Assembly: GCA_019746225.1 (NCBI GenBank)
Contig: JAIESE010000043.1
Span: 1-64,000 of the forward strand
DNA length: 64,000 bases
Origin: Alphaproteobacteria bacterium
Lineage (GTDB): Bacteria; Pseudomonadota; Alphaproteobacteria; Paracaedibacterales; VGCI01
Direction of reading: 5' to 3'
The notes beneath the pieces are model-generated. The model did not search any database. It saw nothing but the letters and a program-made list of their open reading frames with translations, and was not told where the DNA came from. Position numbers and translations under genes: made by a program. Every line of letters begins with the position of its first letter. The stretch's first letter is position 1. Below, in pieces: positions 1-9,312 of this stretch.

Positions 1-3
1 ATA

Positions 4-88
<85 letters not shown>

Positions 89-372
89 AAAAGAGACCCC
101 TTGGAAAACAAACAGGTCTCCTTTATGTACACGAACCAAATTGTATGTTCAATACTTTAGTATCCCTTGCGCCCAGAGGCAAGGTTTTCTTGAGCAATCT
201 TAGAAAAATAATTAAAACTCACTGCCCGAAGTCAATTTATCTTTTTCACTTCAGATTTTTTTAGTTTTCCAAATATGGGCAAATTTAAAACTTGAAATTA
301 CGAATATCTTGGACTATTTATATTGTGCATACTAGACATACTTAATATATACATTTGTAAAGGATTTTGATT

Positions 373-858
373 ATGAATGACCAAAATTTACGGAATAAAT
401 GGACAGAAGAGAACATATCCTACTTAAAATATGCATATTTAAAGGGATCTCCTTTAAAACAAATCGCAGCAAGCTTAAATCGATCTGTTAGTGCAATCAA
501 TAAGGTCTTAGCCCGCCATAATTTGCGAACCCATAGCCGAATGGAGCGTATTCCTTCCTTGCCTCACCTAAACCCCAAGGATATTCAACGAAAGAGGAAT
601 GTGGGGGCACGAATTCGAAAGAAAACGCCCCCGGCAGCTTCTTTTCTTAACGATGAGTATAGACGATGGGTAATATTTGAAAGAGTGATTGGTTGGATGG
701 AATCTCAGAATGTAAGTGTTAGTAAATCAGTTAATGATGTTTATTATGAAATTGATGGATTTCCAAAGAGCAAACAACAAATATTAGCTATGGCAAATGC
801 ACTAAGAGAGCAACAAAACCTCCCAATTTTTTTTGTTGAAGGGATTACATATATGTGA
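373..858 (+). CDS. Small HTH (Myb/GcrA-like) DNA-binding protein
   Basis: 161 residues from the ATG at 373; AAAGGA lies 8-9 nt upstream, which favours this over the in-frame TTG at 367. Residues about 9-52 (starting KWTEENISYLKYAYLKG) look like a Myb/SANT or GcrA-type helix-turn-helix: an aromatic residue opens helix 1 and the second half reads IAASLNRSVSAINKVL. A basic linker follows (residues 70-85), then an unrecognised C-terminal domain. A possible promoter, TTGTGC (323-328) and TATATA (346-351) with 17 bp spacing, lies just upstream. It stands alone between a tRNA and miaA. The HTH resembles the N-terminus of GcrA, the alphaproteobacterial cell-cycle regulator, but the rest does not, so the target is unknown. 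Confidence 0.7.
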   Translation: MNDQNLRNKWTEENISYLKYAYLKGSPLKQIAASLNRSVSAINKVLARHNLRTHSRMERIPSLPHLNPKDIQRKRNVGARIRKKTPPAASFLNDEYRRWVIFERVIGWMESQNVSVSKSVNDVYYEIDGFPKSKQQILAMANALREQQNLPIFFVEGITYM

Positions 859-1164
859 GAATTCTTCCTTTAACCCTTTCTTATAGGATGAGACCCCTGT
901 TATATAATTTTAAACGTGGCTCTCCTTTTTGAATCGTTGAAGCGCAAGCCCAAACAATACAACAAGCAAAGCAACAGACTGTTTACCATCATCGAAATTC
1001 TTTTTTGGGGAGCCTCAATTGCCTCCCCTGACTTCTTTTCTTGGTGTTAAATCGCTCCCTATGCTATGTATAGCCCTACTCTCCTGCTGGTCAACGTCAT
1101 TATTTTGGGGGAGAAAACTTTAAATATGAGCATTGTTAAATAGAGTCATTAAGGAAACAAACAC
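859..1164. other. Intergenic region upstream of miaA
   Basis: No convincing gene. There is an imperfect hairpin near 1004-1030 (GGGGAG pairing with CTCCCC around an AATTG-containing loop) without a following T-run, so it is not called a terminator. The last 30 bases carry AAGGAAA as the ribosome binding site of miaA. Confidence 0.4.
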
Positions 1165-2025
1165 ATGCCATCTGGCATTTACATTATCGGCGGACCTACC
1201 GCTGGCGGCAAGTCTGCCTTTGCCCTTAATCTCGCCAAGCGTATGGATGGTGAGATTATTAATGGAGATAGCATGCAATTGTACAGCCATTTACAGATTC
1301 TCACTGCACGACCCACTGACCTGGAGGGCATTGCGCATCATCTCTATGGGGTTTTGGAAGGCGACCAAATCGGCTCCGTAGGTTGGTGGTATGAAGCCGC
1401 CTGCAAAGTCATTGAAGATGTGCTGGCGCGAGGGAAAACGCCGATCGTGGTTGGGGGTACGGGTTTGTACTTGCGAGCCCTAACGCGGGGCTTGTCTCCA
1501 GTCCCTGACATACTAGAGTCCATTCGCTTAGAAGCGCGGCATTTGGCGAACACTTTTTCGGAAGATGACTTTTTTGCTCTTGTTGCTCAAGAGGACCCTA
1601 AAATTTTGGGCAAACTTCACCCCAACGACACCCAACGCCTTACCAGAGCCCTTGAGGTTGTGCGAAGCACCCAAACCTCCCTTCAAGACTGCCAAGGTCG
1701 ACCTCAAAAGATACTGGATTTAGAATACCAATACTGTGTTATTCTTCCCCCTCGAGAAGTCCTATATCAACGAATTAATGATCGTTTTGTTTGGATGGTT
1801 GAAAACGGTGCTGTGAGCGAAGTTGAGGATTTACTTCAAAGAAATATCGACTCCAATTCCCCAATTCTAAAAGCCGTTGGCGTGCCTGAATTAGCCAATC
1901 ATTTAAGGGGCAATATCTCTCTCGACCAGGCAATAAACCTTGGCCAACAAGCCACACGACGGTATGCCAAGCGTCAAACAACGTGGTTCACGCGCCAAGT
2001 CCCGGGAGCAGAAGTGGTCACTTAA
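1165..2025 (+). CDS. miaA: tRNA dimethylallyltransferase MiaA
   Basis: Transfers the dimethylallyl group from DMAPP to A37 of tRNAs that read UNN codons (i6A synthesis). The 286 residues start with the P-loop GGPTAGGKS at residues 9-17, followed by the family signature INGDSMQLY (about 32-40), a TARPT motif, and VVGGTGLYLRALTRGL, which shapes the active site. The C-terminal part ends with the family RRYAKRQTTWF segment. It is slightly shorter than the usual 300-315 residues but no conserved block is missing. AAGGAAA precedes the ATG at a normal distance. It lies upstream of tolQ with a gap of about 120 bp, so it is probably a separate transcription unit. Confidence 0.96.
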   Translation: MPSGIYIIGGPTAGGKSAFALNLAKRMDGEIINGDSMQLYSHLQILTARPTDLEGIAHHLYGVLEGDQIGSVGWWYEAACKVIEDVLARGKTPIVVGGTGLYLRALTRGLSPVPDILESIRLEARHLANTFSEDDFFALVAQEDPKILGKLHPNDTQRLTRALEVVRSTQTSLQDCQGRPQKILDLEYQYCVILPPREVLYQRINDRFVWMVENGAVSEVEDLLQRNIDSNSPILKAVGVPELANHLRGNISLDQAINLGQQATRRYAKRQTTWFTRQVPGAEVVT

Positions 2026-2142
2026 ATCCCCACCAAGTATTTTCTTTCCAAATTTTCGATGGATACCCTTGAATTTTCCATCAATATTGGATAATAATCA
2101 CTTATACTATTTATAAAAATTAATTTCGGAGAAATTTGAGTT

Positions 2143-2889
2143 ATGGATCAAGCAGCTCTTCCAACAGTTGCGGCCCTCGCCGCATCAACACCAGCCTTGC
2201 CTGAGGGCCTTTCCCTCTGGGTGATGTTCTGGGACGCCGCACCGATTATTAAATTGGTTATTATTGTCTTGCTCGCTGCTTCTTTTTGGTGCTGGACAAT
2301 CATCTTTCAAAAGATCATCCGCCTTCGGCGCCTCCACTCCAGCGCAGAACAATTTGAGGAATCTTTTTGGTCTGGGGGGGCTCTGGATGATCTTTATGAT
2401 CGGATCAACAACCGCCCCCAAGACCCATTAAGCGCCATTTTCTGTGCAGCAATGCGGGAATGGCGTCGTTCGATCTCAAAAGGTTTAGCGAGCTCCAATG
2501 ATTCGAGGGGAACTTTGCAACAACGCATTGAACGCGTCATGCAATTGACCGTTGGCCGAGAAATGGATCGTCTCGAACGACATATGGGATTCTTGGCATC
2601 AACAGGTGCAACCGCCCCCTTTATTGGGTTGTTTGGAACTGTTTTGGGTATTATGAACAGCTTTCAAGCTCTGGCGACGCAGCAAAACGCCAACTTGACC
2701 GTTGTTGCCGTTGCCCCTGGTATCGCTGAAGCCCTTTTTGCAACAGCCGTTGGTTTGGTTGCCGCGATTCCAGCTGTTATCGCCTATAACAAACTATCCA
2801 GTGACTTAAACCGCTATGCCAATCGTCTCGACGCATTTTCTAATGAGTTTAGCGCGATTATTTCCCGTCAATTTGAGGAGCAAGCATAA
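2143..2889 (+). CDS. tolQ: Tol-Pal system proton channel subunit TolQ
   Basis: Inner-membrane subunit of the TolQR proton channel that energises TolA for outer-membrane invagination at division. 248 residues with three hydrophobic segments: about 35-55 (KLVIIVLLAASFWCWTIIF), 165-190 and 205-225. The MotA/TolQ/ExbB signature TGATAPFIGLFGTVLGIM is present and the last helix reads IAEALFATAVGLVAAIPAV. GGAG precedes the start. The stop is 3 nt before tolR, so the genes are co-transcribed and probably translationally coupled. The gene order that follows (R-A-B-pal) rules out an ExbB assignment. Confidence 0.97.
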   Translation: MDQAALPTVAALAASTPALPEGLSLWVMFWDAAPIIKLVIIVLLAASFWCWTIIFQKIIRLRRLHSSAEQFEESFWSGGALDDLYDRINNRPQDPLSAIFCAAMREWRRSISKGLASSNDSRGTLQQRIERVMQLTVGREMDRLERHMGFLASTGATAPFIGLFGTVLGIMNSFQALATQQNANLTVVAVAPGIAEALFATAVGLVAAIPAVIAYNKLSSDLNRYANRLDAFSNEFSAIISRQFEEQA

Positions 2890-2892
2890 ACG

Positions 2893-3618
2893 ATGGCTGT
2901 TTCAATTAATCGAGCCTCTCACAAGCATGGATCGCGGCGCCGTTCTACTGGGCAAGCTTTCTGTGACATCAACGTTACGCCCTTTGTCGATGTGATGTTG
3001 GTGCTGCTTGTTATCTTTATGGTTACTGCCCCCATGCTTACCGTTGGCGTTCCCGTTGATCTGCCAAAAACAAAAGCAGCTAAGATGAATGATCAAGTGG
3101 AACCCTTGGTTGTCTCTGTCGATGCCAATGGAAAATCTTATCTTCAAGAAGCGGAACTGGAAGGGGATGCTTTAATTGAGAGGCTGATCGCTGTATCAGG
3201 CAGCAACCCAGATACGAAAATTTACGTGCGCGGGGATCAAAAGATAAATTATGGGCGTGTCATGGAGATCATGGGGGTCATCGCCGCTGCAGGCTTTAAC
3301 AAAGTTTCTCTCATTGCAGAAATGCCCACAGGCCCAGATAAAGGGAAAAATCTAAAAGTTAAGTCCCCTGCTCTTGCAACCCCTGCCCCTCAAAGTGGGA
3401 CGCCTCTCGGGCTTACCCAACGTGCTCCTCTAACACCCTCCGCCCCACCGCCCCAGGCTATGATGCCGTCTGGGAATATTTCCCAGCAGGCACAACAACC
3501 GCCCCTCATGTCCCAAACTCGAGCTGCTCCGCCTGTTGCCCCTCAAGTGCCAGCCGTTCGGATTGTTAGACCGACTCCGATTCCAGCAAATGACCCCAAA
3601 GTTATACGGAGCCCATAA
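2893..3618 (+). CDS. tolR: TolR with a long proline-rich C-terminal extension
   Basis: Partner of TolQ in the proton channel. The single transmembrane helix begins at [18 protein letters not shown] (residues 27-44), and D33 is the conserved proton-carrying aspartate. Residues 60-145 form the usual periplasmic ExbD/TolR fold ([38 protein letters not shown]). The family is normally 140-150 residues, whereas this one has 241. The extra residues from about 150 are rich in Pro, Ala and Gln ([19 protein letters not shown]) and look disordered. The stop is 5 nt from tolA. The tail may span the peptidoglycan layer or contact TolA; that is inference. Confidence 0.95.
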   Translation: MAVSINRASHKHGSRRRSTGQAFCDINVTPFVDVMLVLLVIFMVTAPMLTVGVPVDLPKTKAAKMNDQVEPLVVSVDANGKSYLQEAELEGDALIERLIAVSGSNPDTKIYVRGDQKINYGRVMEIMGVIAAAGFNKVSLIAEMPTGPDKGKNLKVKSPALATPAPQSGTPLGLTQRAPLTPSAPPPQAMMPSGNISQQAQQPPLMSQTRAAPPVAPQVPAVRIVRPTPIPANDPKVIRSP

Positions 3619-3623
3619 CCCCG

Positions 3624-4517
3624 ATGAAGCGTCCGCTTATCTATTCTGGGCTCTTGCACTTTACAGTACTCATTTTGATACTGGTTGGATTCTATAACCC
3701 TTTTCACACGACAAGACCCACAGAAACACCCATGATGATTGAATTTGTTCAAGTAGCGGAACAAAGCGCAGCACCTCAACTCGCCCCAGAAGTTATAAAA
3801 GAGGCAGAACAGCCCGAACCCCCCAAGCCAACACCTGCACCAACGCCACCCACGCCACCCCAGCCAGAACCCACTCCTCAGCCTGAGCCGGAACCGATAA
3901 AGCCAGAGCCTAAACCAGAACCTAAGCCAGAGCCAAAGCCCGAGGAAGCCGAACCCATTCCCGATCCAAAAGCAAAGAAAAAGCCAAAGGACAAGGAAAA
4001 AGAAAAGCCAAAGGAAGAAAAGCCCAAACAAAAGGCTGAACTTACCTTAGACAAAAAGAAGAAAGACAAAACGAAACCGGATGATAATAAGGATAAGAAA
4101 AAAAAGCCTTCAAAGAGTTTTGATGATTTGTTGAATGAGATTGAATCCGCAGATGACGGCGCACCTTCACGTGGCAAGGGGGCGCCTGCAGCCACCATAG
4201 GCCCGGTACTTACCGCATCTGAAAAAGATGCTTTGAGCCGACACATGTCACGATGTTGGATCATCCCTGCTGGCTTGCGTGATGCACGCGACATACGGGT
4301 GCCGATTAAAATTAATGTGGCCCGAGATGGAACGGTACAAAGAGCAGAAATTGTGGATAAAGGTCGTATGGCAAAGGATCTGTCTTATCGCACTGCTGCT
4401 GAAAGTGCGCGGCGGGCCGTGTTAGATCCGAACTGCAGCCCTTTACCAATACCGCAAGACAAATATGAAATGTTTAAAGAATTTACGTTTAACTTTGACC
4501 CAAGAGAAATGTTTTAA
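3624..4517 (+). CDS. tolA: Tol-Pal energy transducer TolA
   Basis: Periplasm-spanning arm that links TolQR to TolB and Pal. 297 residues: an N-terminal transmembrane anchor (about 7-23, YSGLLHFTVLILILVGFY), then a long low-complexity region. This begins Pro/Glu-rich with PEPKPEPKPE repeats (about 55-112) and becomes Lys/Glu-rich (115-170), replacing the alanine-rich helix seen in enterobacteria. The C-terminal globular domain (about 190-297) holds LSRHMSRCWIIPAG and the RDGTVQRAEIVDKGR strand typical of TolA/TonB C-terminal domains. A cysteine pair in this domain matches alphaproteobacterial TolA. It sits between tolR and tolB in one operon. Confidence 0.93.
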   Translation: MKRPLIYSGLLHFTVLILILVGFYNPFHTTRPTETPMMIEFVQVAEQSAAPQLAPEVIKEAEQPEPPKPTPAPTPPTPPQPEPTPQPEPEPIKPEPKPEPKPEPKPEEAEPIPDPKAKKKPKDKEKEKPKEEKPKQKAELTLDKKKKDKTKPDDNKDKKKKPSKSFDDLLNEIESADDGAPSRGKGAPAATIGPVLTASEKDALSRHMSRCWIIPAGLRDARDIRVPIKINVARDGTVQRAEIVDKGRMAKDLSYRTAAESARRAVLDPNCSPLPIPQDKYEMFKEFTFNFDPREMF

Positions 4518-4564
4518 TTCACGGGAAAAACGTGTTTTAATAAAAGATGAGAGGAACACTAATC

Positions 4565-5881
4565 ATGGCTAGATTCATACTATCTTTGGTCTTTATAAGC
4601 TGGTTTGGTTTATCTTGCCCAATCCATGCAACCCTAGAAATTGATGTTACACAAGGGCAAATTGCCCCAACCCCAATTGCGATACCCGATTTTGTAGGTT
4701 CCAACGACGAAAAGAGTCGAGAAATTTCTGCCCTTGTTGGCACGGATCTGGAACACTCTGGCCTTTTTCGCCTGGTGAGCAAAGCTGCGTTCCTTCAAGA
4801 TACGCAATCCGCCTTTAACGGACCCCGTTTTGCGGACTGGAGGGTAGTCAATGCCCAATGCCTTTTGGTGGGGCGTGTCACAACTTCCGGCGGTAAAGTT
4901 ACTGTTGAATTTCGTTTGTTCGACGTTTATAACGGCACCCAAATGTTAGGCATGTCTTTATCCGCCGCTGAAGGTCAATGGCGTAAAGTTGCTCATATGA
5001 TTGCGGATGCTGTCTATAATCGTGTGACAGGTGAAGCTGGCTATTTTGATACAAAAGTTGCCTACATTGACAGCAGTGGTCCCAAAACCAAAATGCGTGT
5101 GAATCGCCTGGCTATTATGGATTATGACGGACATAATAATATCTATTTGACCGATGGGGTTCATATGGTTTTAACCCCTCAGTTTCACCCTGCCTCTAAA
5201 GAAATTGCCTATTTTGCCATTGTCAATAAAACGGCTCATGTGTATGCGATCAATATTTTCAACCGTAAGAAACGTCTCATTGGTCATTTTAAAGGGATGA
5301 CATTTGCCCCAAGATATTCCCCAGATGGAAAAAACATCATCATGAGTCTTGCTAAAGATGGAACATCAGCGATTTACACAATGAATCTGAGTAACGGTGC
5401 TGTGAAACGCCTTACGGAGCATCGTGTTATTGACACCTCTCCTTGCTACTCCCCGGATGGAACTCAAATTGCCTTTACTTCTGACCGATCTTCTCCTGAG
5501 ACAACTCAAGAAAAAATTTACGTGATGGACAGCAATGGGGGCAATGTTCGGTGCATTAGTTTTGGAGATGGTAAATACTCTCAACCAGCCTGGTCTCCCC
5601 GTGGAGATCTCATCGCCTTTACAAAGCATGTTGGGGGACGCTTCTACATTGGCGTTATGAATGTTGACGGAACGAATGAACGCCTTATTGCTGATGGACA
5701 TCTCGTGGAAGCGCCCACATGGGCACCCAATGGACGTGTTCTTTTATTTACCAAAGAAAGTGGTGGGAAGCGCGGAAACAGTCGTCTCTACAGTATTGAT
5801 TTAACGGGACGAAATTTGCGCTCCGTCAAAACCCCCAGAGACTCCTCGGACGGAGCATGGTCTAGATTATTGTCTGAATAG
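4565..5881 (+). CDS. tolB: Tol-Pal periplasmic beta-propeller protein TolB
   Basis: Periplasmic partner of Pal and TolA. The ATG at 4565 is chosen because AGAGGA lies 10 nt upstream; an in-frame ATG at 4547 would contain that site. 438 residues: signal peptide (about 1-21, ending in SCPIHA), an N-terminal D1 domain with LLVGRVTTSGGKVTVEFRLF, then a six-bladed propeller whose blades carry the TolB/WD40-like repeats PRYSPDGKNI, CYSPDGTQIAFTSDRS, AWSPRGDLIAFT and TWAPNGRVLLFT. The end (DGAWSRLL) matches the family. A gap of about 150 bp follows before pal, which may have its own promoter. Confidence 0.96.
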   Translation: MARFILSLVFISWFGLSCPIHATLEIDVTQGQIAPTPIAIPDFVGSNDEKSREISALVGTDLEHSGLFRLVSKAAFLQDTQSAFNGPRFADWRVVNAQCLLVGRVTTSGGKVTVEFRLFDVYNGTQMLGMSLSAAEGQWRKVAHMIADAVYNRVTGEAGYFDTKVAYIDSSGPKTKMRVNRLAIMDYDGHNNIYLTDGVHMVLTPQFHPASKEIAYFAIVNKTAHVYAINIFNRKKRLIGHFKGMTFAPRYSPDGKNIIMSLAKDGTSAIYTMNLSNGAVKRLTEHRVIDTSPCYSPDGTQIAFTSDRSSPETTQEKIYVMDSNGGNVRCISFGDGKYSQPAWSPRGDLIAFTKHVGGRFYIGVMNVDGTNERLIADGHLVEAPTWAPNGRVLLFTKESGGKRGNSRLYSIDLTGRNLRSVKTPRDSSDGAWSRLLSE

Positions 5882-6034
5882 GATGAAAATAGGTTGAATC
5901 TGTGGCATTTTCTCTACACCCAGGAAAAATCCGCTGACCTAACCTCATTTTCTCTTTTCATTTGCATCAATAATTTGTTAACTTTTATATGGTTTAATGT
6001 TTAATGTGATCAACAATTATAGGGATGATAGATA

Positions 6035-6490
6035 ATGCGTAGTAAAATTTTAAGTGCTCTAGTACTAGGTGCATTTGCAGTAGGTTGCGAATGTGCTCCT
6101 GACCAATGTGTAAACGTTGATGAATCTTGTGCTCCTGGTACTCCAGGCGACTTCAAGAGAAACATCAAAGACCGCGTTTACTTTGCCTTCAACAAGTCAC
6201 ACATCACAGAAGAATCCAAAAGAACATTGGAAGCTCAATCTGGATGGCTAAAAACATACCCTGCAACAAAAGCAGTTGTTGCTGGACATTGTGACAATCG
6301 TGGAACACGTCAATACAACCAAGCTTTGGGTGATCGCCGTGCGCACGCCGCGAAGAAAACATTGGTTCACTTGGGCGTAGATCATAAGCGCTTGTCAACA
6401 ATTTCCTATGGTAAGGACAACCCGCAAGTAGCTGGTGATACCGAGGAAGCTTACGCACAAAACCGCGTTGCCGTTACAACAATTGAATAG
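6035..6490 (+). CDS. pal: Peptidoglycan-associated lipoprotein Pal
   Basis: Outer-membrane lipoprotein that binds peptidoglycan and TolB. 151 residues: a lipoprotein signal peptide with lipobox AVGC, C18 being the lipidated residue, then a short Cys-containing linker and an OmpA-like domain (about 47-151). The peptidoglycan-binding motif reads GHCDNRGTRQYNQALGDRRA, close to the family GHTDERGTxEYNLALGxRRA, so the acidic Asp and Arg contacts are kept. Three extra cysteines follow the lipobox within 16 residues (CECAPDQCVNVDESC), which is unusual for Pal. It closes the tol operon; cpoB (ybgF), usually next, is absent here and galU follows instead. Confidence 0.95.
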   Translation: MRSKILSALVLGAFAVGCECAPDQCVNVDESCAPGTPGDFKRNIKDRVYFAFNKSHITEESKRTLEAQSGWLKTYPATKAVVAGHCDNRGTRQYNQALGDRRAHAAKKTLVHLGVDHKRLSTISYGKDNPQVAGDTEEAYAQNRVAVTTIE

Positions 6491-6520
6491 TTGTAACTAA
6501 CGTTCGTTTTGCGAACTTCA

Positions 6521-6573
6521 AAAAACCCCGCCAAGCAAACCCTTTATAGGGAATGACCTGGCGGGGTTTTTTA
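6521..6573 (+). terminator. Rho-independent terminator after pal
   Basis: AAAAACCCCGCCA (6521-6533) pairs with TGGCGGGGTTTTT (6559-6571), giving a GC-rich 8-bp core extended by A-T pairs, with a T-run after the stem. It lies 30 bp beyond the pal stop codon and ends the tol operon. Confidence 0.88.
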
Positions 6574-6619
6574 TTTGTTGTGTCCTCATCTTTTTCTCAT
6601 CGCGATGAACTCAACATAA

Positions 6620-6631
6620 ATGGTATACCAT
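6620..6631. promoter_or_regulatory. 12-bp perfect palindrome upstream of galU
   Basis: ATGGTATACCAT is self-complementary over 12 bases and lies about 140 bp upstream of galU, after the pal terminator. It may be an operator; no regulator can be named. Confidence 0.3.
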
Positions 6632-6773
6632 GCCTCCAAGCTAGAAAATCATCTCAAAATCGACTATTGTAAATTAAACAGCGCCTTTGAATTGAGGATA
6701 GAGGATTTGGGGGCCGCCATTGATCTCCTCCTATATCCACCAAATACCGCAAGGACACTAACAGGAAGAAGAA

Positions 6774-7649
6774 ATGAAACAATCACCCATTCGCACAGCC
6801 GTATTCCCCGTCGCCGGTCTTGGCACCCGCTTCTTACCCGCAACAAAAGCTTCACCCAAAGAAATGCTGGTGGTCGTTGATAAGCCACTGATTCAATACG
6901 CCGTTGAAGAAGCACGTGACTCAGGGATTGAAAATTTTATCTTTGTAACTTCCCACGGAAAGTCAGCGATCGAAGACCATTTTGATGTCAACTATTCTTT
7001 AGAACAGATGTTGGAAAGCCGAGGCAAGTTGGCTGAACTGGCCATTTTGAGAGAATATCAACTCGATCCAGGTCAGGCTGTCTTTATTCGTCAGCAAGTA
7101 CCTTTGGGCCTTGGCCATGCTGTTTGGTGCGCGCGCCATCTGGTTGGTGATCACCCTTTCGCTTTGATATTGGCTGACGATCTTATTTTATCAAAAAAGC
7201 CATGTCTATCCCAAATGATTGAGGCGTATGGTCACCTTAATGGCAATGTGGTTGCGGTCATGGATGTACCGCCCGAGCAAGTGAATCGCTATGGTATATT
7301 AGATGTCGTGAAGGAAGATAGTACCCACGTTCAGGCCCGAGGTGTTATTGAAAAACCGGACATTGGATCTGCCCCCTCCAACACAGCCATTGTCGGACGC
7401 TATATTCTTCAACCTGAGATATTTACGATATTAGAAAACGTTCAAAAGGGAGCCGGGGGCGAGATTCAACTCACAGATGCATTTCCAACTCTTATCGAAC
7501 GCATGCCTTTTCACGGGCTCCGTTTTGAGGGGACCCGCTTTGATTGTGGATTGAAAGAAGGATGGCTTGAAGCAAACCTTGCCTTTGCCTACGCTCGCTC
7601 TGATTTAAAGGACTCCTTACTCACTTCTATACGAAAGCATTGTAATTAA
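6774..7649 (+). CDS. galU: UTP-glucose-1-phosphate uridylyltransferase GalU
   Basis: Makes UDP-glucose from UTP and glucose-1-phosphate for lipopolysaccharide and exopolysaccharide. 291 residues, the usual length. The nucleotide-binding N-terminus reads FPVAGLGTRFLPATKASPKEML, with the G-x-G-T-R and PK motifs of the family; further signatures are QQVPLGLGHAVWCA, LADDLI and GGEIQLTDAFP. AGGAAGA lies before the start. The next gene is convergent. With ugd and the phosphohexomutase 4-6 kb away it forms a sugar-nucleotide set, although the three are not in one operon. Confidence 0.95.
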   Translation: MKQSPIRTAVFPVAGLGTRFLPATKASPKEMLVVVDKPLIQYAVEEARDSGIENFIFVTSHGKSAIEDHFDVNYSLEQMLESRGKLAELAILREYQLDPGQAVFIRQQVPLGLGHAVWCARHLVGDHPFALILADDLILSKKPCLSQMIEAYGHLNGNVVAVMDVPPEQVNRYGILDVVKEDSTHVQARGVIEKPDIGSAPSNTAIVGRYILQPEIFTILENVQKGAGGEIQLTDAFPTLIERMPFHGLRFEGTRFDCGLKEGWLEANLAFAYARSDLKDSLLTSIRKHCN

Positions 7650-7668
7650 GTCCAAGCAGCAAACCCAA

Positions 7669-8988
7669 TTAAGTGAAATGTGGGTATAAGTGACGTTTGC
7701 GCTCCAATCCTTCAAAATGCTTGAGACCATAGAGGTAAGCAACTGTGATGGGCAACGAGATTGCCCATATGCCAAAATGACCAAATTGACGACCTAAAAA
7801 GATCAACCCAAACGAAGTCACAATAAACATTAACGCTCTGGAGACTGCATACAAAAAGCTTGAGAAAGTAACCCGACGATAGATCGGAAAATGACTAATA
7901 AAGACAGCATCAGCTGGAGCGGCACTTAAAGGGACAAGAAGGATCAGCAACTGGATCAAAAATATGTGGACGGGGCTATGGGCATTCATAATCAAATATG
8001 GCAACACGATCATCAGAAGGAGCATTAAGGTTCCGACGACTTTCAGAATTCTTATGGGATGAAAAAAGCAGCTCAGGTATGTCAAGGTTATGCTGGATAC
8101 GACAGGCACAATCGATAAATAGAAATTATGCCTAATGATGTCATCATGAGAATACCCATAAGTTTCGGTGAGCATCGGATTGAAATACAAAAATCCAAGG
8201 TAAAAACACAAAGGCCATCCACAAAATATTAAAAAGTATGACGTCAGGGTTCTGGCTTGTATGGGTTCTTTCCAGGTTTCATTGAACTTTTTACCAGCGA
8301 CTGGGTCATATTCTAGGTTCATCTCTTGAACCCCTTTTATTAACCACTGTCTTTTCGCCTCCAGAAACACAGGCGTTTCTCGCAGTCGCGTTCTTGCAAA
8401 AGCACCGAAAATTGCAATGGATGCCCCAACCCAGAAAGCAATGCGCCAATTCAAGTCATAGGTAAGGACAAGCGTCACAATCCCGAGGGCGACAAATCCA
8501 CCCATATCCGCAGCAATGGCTAAGGTCGAAACAATTGGGTACCGAGCAGGGATATTTATAGTCTCTGTCAAATATACCTCCGCCCCCATAATTTCCCCCA
8601 TTGAGGACATCCCTTGAGCAATACGACAGATGATCATAATCCAGGCAGAAGCAACGCCAATTTGAGCATATGTTGGAAGGTTGGCCATGACAAGGCAGGA
8701 AACAGCCATCATGATTGTCGTAATAATAATGGTAGATTTACGACCAATGTGGTCACCAATCCACCCGAAGATCAAAGCACCAATGGGTCGGAAAACAAAG
8801 GTGGTACATAATACAAAAGCCGACAAGAGTGCAGCTGTCTGGGGATCTGATTTTGGAAAGAAAAGTTCATTAAGGATCACTGCCATATGAATATAAAGCA
8901 TCAAATCAAAGTACTCTAAGAATGTTCCAGCTTGGAGGAGAACAGCAGATTGCTTCTGTTCACGGCCAAGAGATGAAAATATACCCAT
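7669..8988 (-). CDS. MFS transporter, metabolite:H+ symporter (ProP/KgtP-like) family
   Basis: 439 residues with about 12 hydrophobic helices. The N-terminal helix region (GTFLEYFDLMLYIHMAVIL) and the loop GWIGDHIGRKST between helices 2 and 3 are the signature of the metabolite:H+ symporter group that includes ProP and KgtP. A cytoplasmic loop of about 60 residues near 210-260 separates the two halves. The substrate cannot be read from sequence. The ATG is preceded by AAGGACG and lies 40 bp downstream of a small XRE gene on the same strand, so the pair is probably an operon. It is one of three carriers of this group here (others at 38.8 and 54.3 kb), consistent with host metabolite import. 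Confidence 0.88.
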   Translation of the reverse strand: MGIFSSLGREQKQSAVLLQAGTFLEYFDLMLYIHMAVILNELFFPKSDPQTAALLSAFVLCTTFVFRPIGALIFGWIGDHIGRKSTIIITTIMMAVSCLVMANLPTYAQIGVASAWIMIICRIAQGMSSMGEIMGAEVYLTETINIPARYPIVSTLAIAADMGGFVALGIVTLVLTYDLNWRIAFWVGASIAIFGAFARTRLRETPVFLEAKRQWLIKGVQEMNLEYDPVAGKKFNETWKEPIQARTLTSYFLIFCGWPLCFYLGFLYFNPMLTETYGYSHDDIIRHNFYLSIVPVVSSITLTYLSCFFHPIRILKVVGTLMLLLMIVLPYLIMNAHSPVHIFLIQLLILLVPLSAAPADAVFISHFPIYRRVTFSSFLYAVSRALMFIVTSFGLIFLGRQFGHFGIWAISLPITVAYLYGLKHFEGLERKRHLYPHFT

Positions 8989-9028
8989 GATTCGTCCTTA
9001 TATTTATTGTTGTATTATGGTGCTCTCT

Positions 9029-9292
9029 TTAAACAAAGTTATGAGAATCAACACCATGTAATAGGAAAGACTCACTAGCCTCTTCTTCTTTTAAACAAAA
9101 ACGATATATCAATATCGTCGATAATACGCGCGCCTTAGAAGGCAACAACTCTCTTTCACCGTTCTCAAAATACCGAAGGGTGCTTGCGCTTATACCCGTG
9201 AGTTGCTCAAATTCTGCCCGAGAGAGGCCTAATTTTTTTCTAATTGAGTGAACCCTCTCACCTGGTTTTAAAGATATACTTTTTTTTGTCAT
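9029..9292 (-). CDS. Small XRE-family HTH regulator
   Basis: 87 residues, essentially a single helix-turn-helix domain: IRKKLGLSRAEFEQLTGISA starts the HTH (about 18-37) and STLRYFENGERELLP is the recognition helix and following turn. It lies directly upstream of the MFS carrier gene at 8988 on the same strand and probably regulates this operon. The inverted repeat TTGAACAG/CTGTTCAA at 9313-9354 in its upstream region is a candidate operator for autoregulation. No toxin partner is adjacent. Confidence 0.85.
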   Translation of the reverse strand: MTKKSISLKPGERVHSIRKKLGLSRAEFEQLTGISASTLRYFENGERELLPSKARVLSTILIYRFCLKEEEASESFLLHGVDSHNFV

Positions 9293-9312
9293 TCTATTAA
9301 AACTTTTATATT

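Noticed and set aside
1004..1030. Hairpin GGGGAG/CTCCCC taken as a terminator
   Set aside because: No T-run follows on either strand and no gene ends nearby in the matching orientation.
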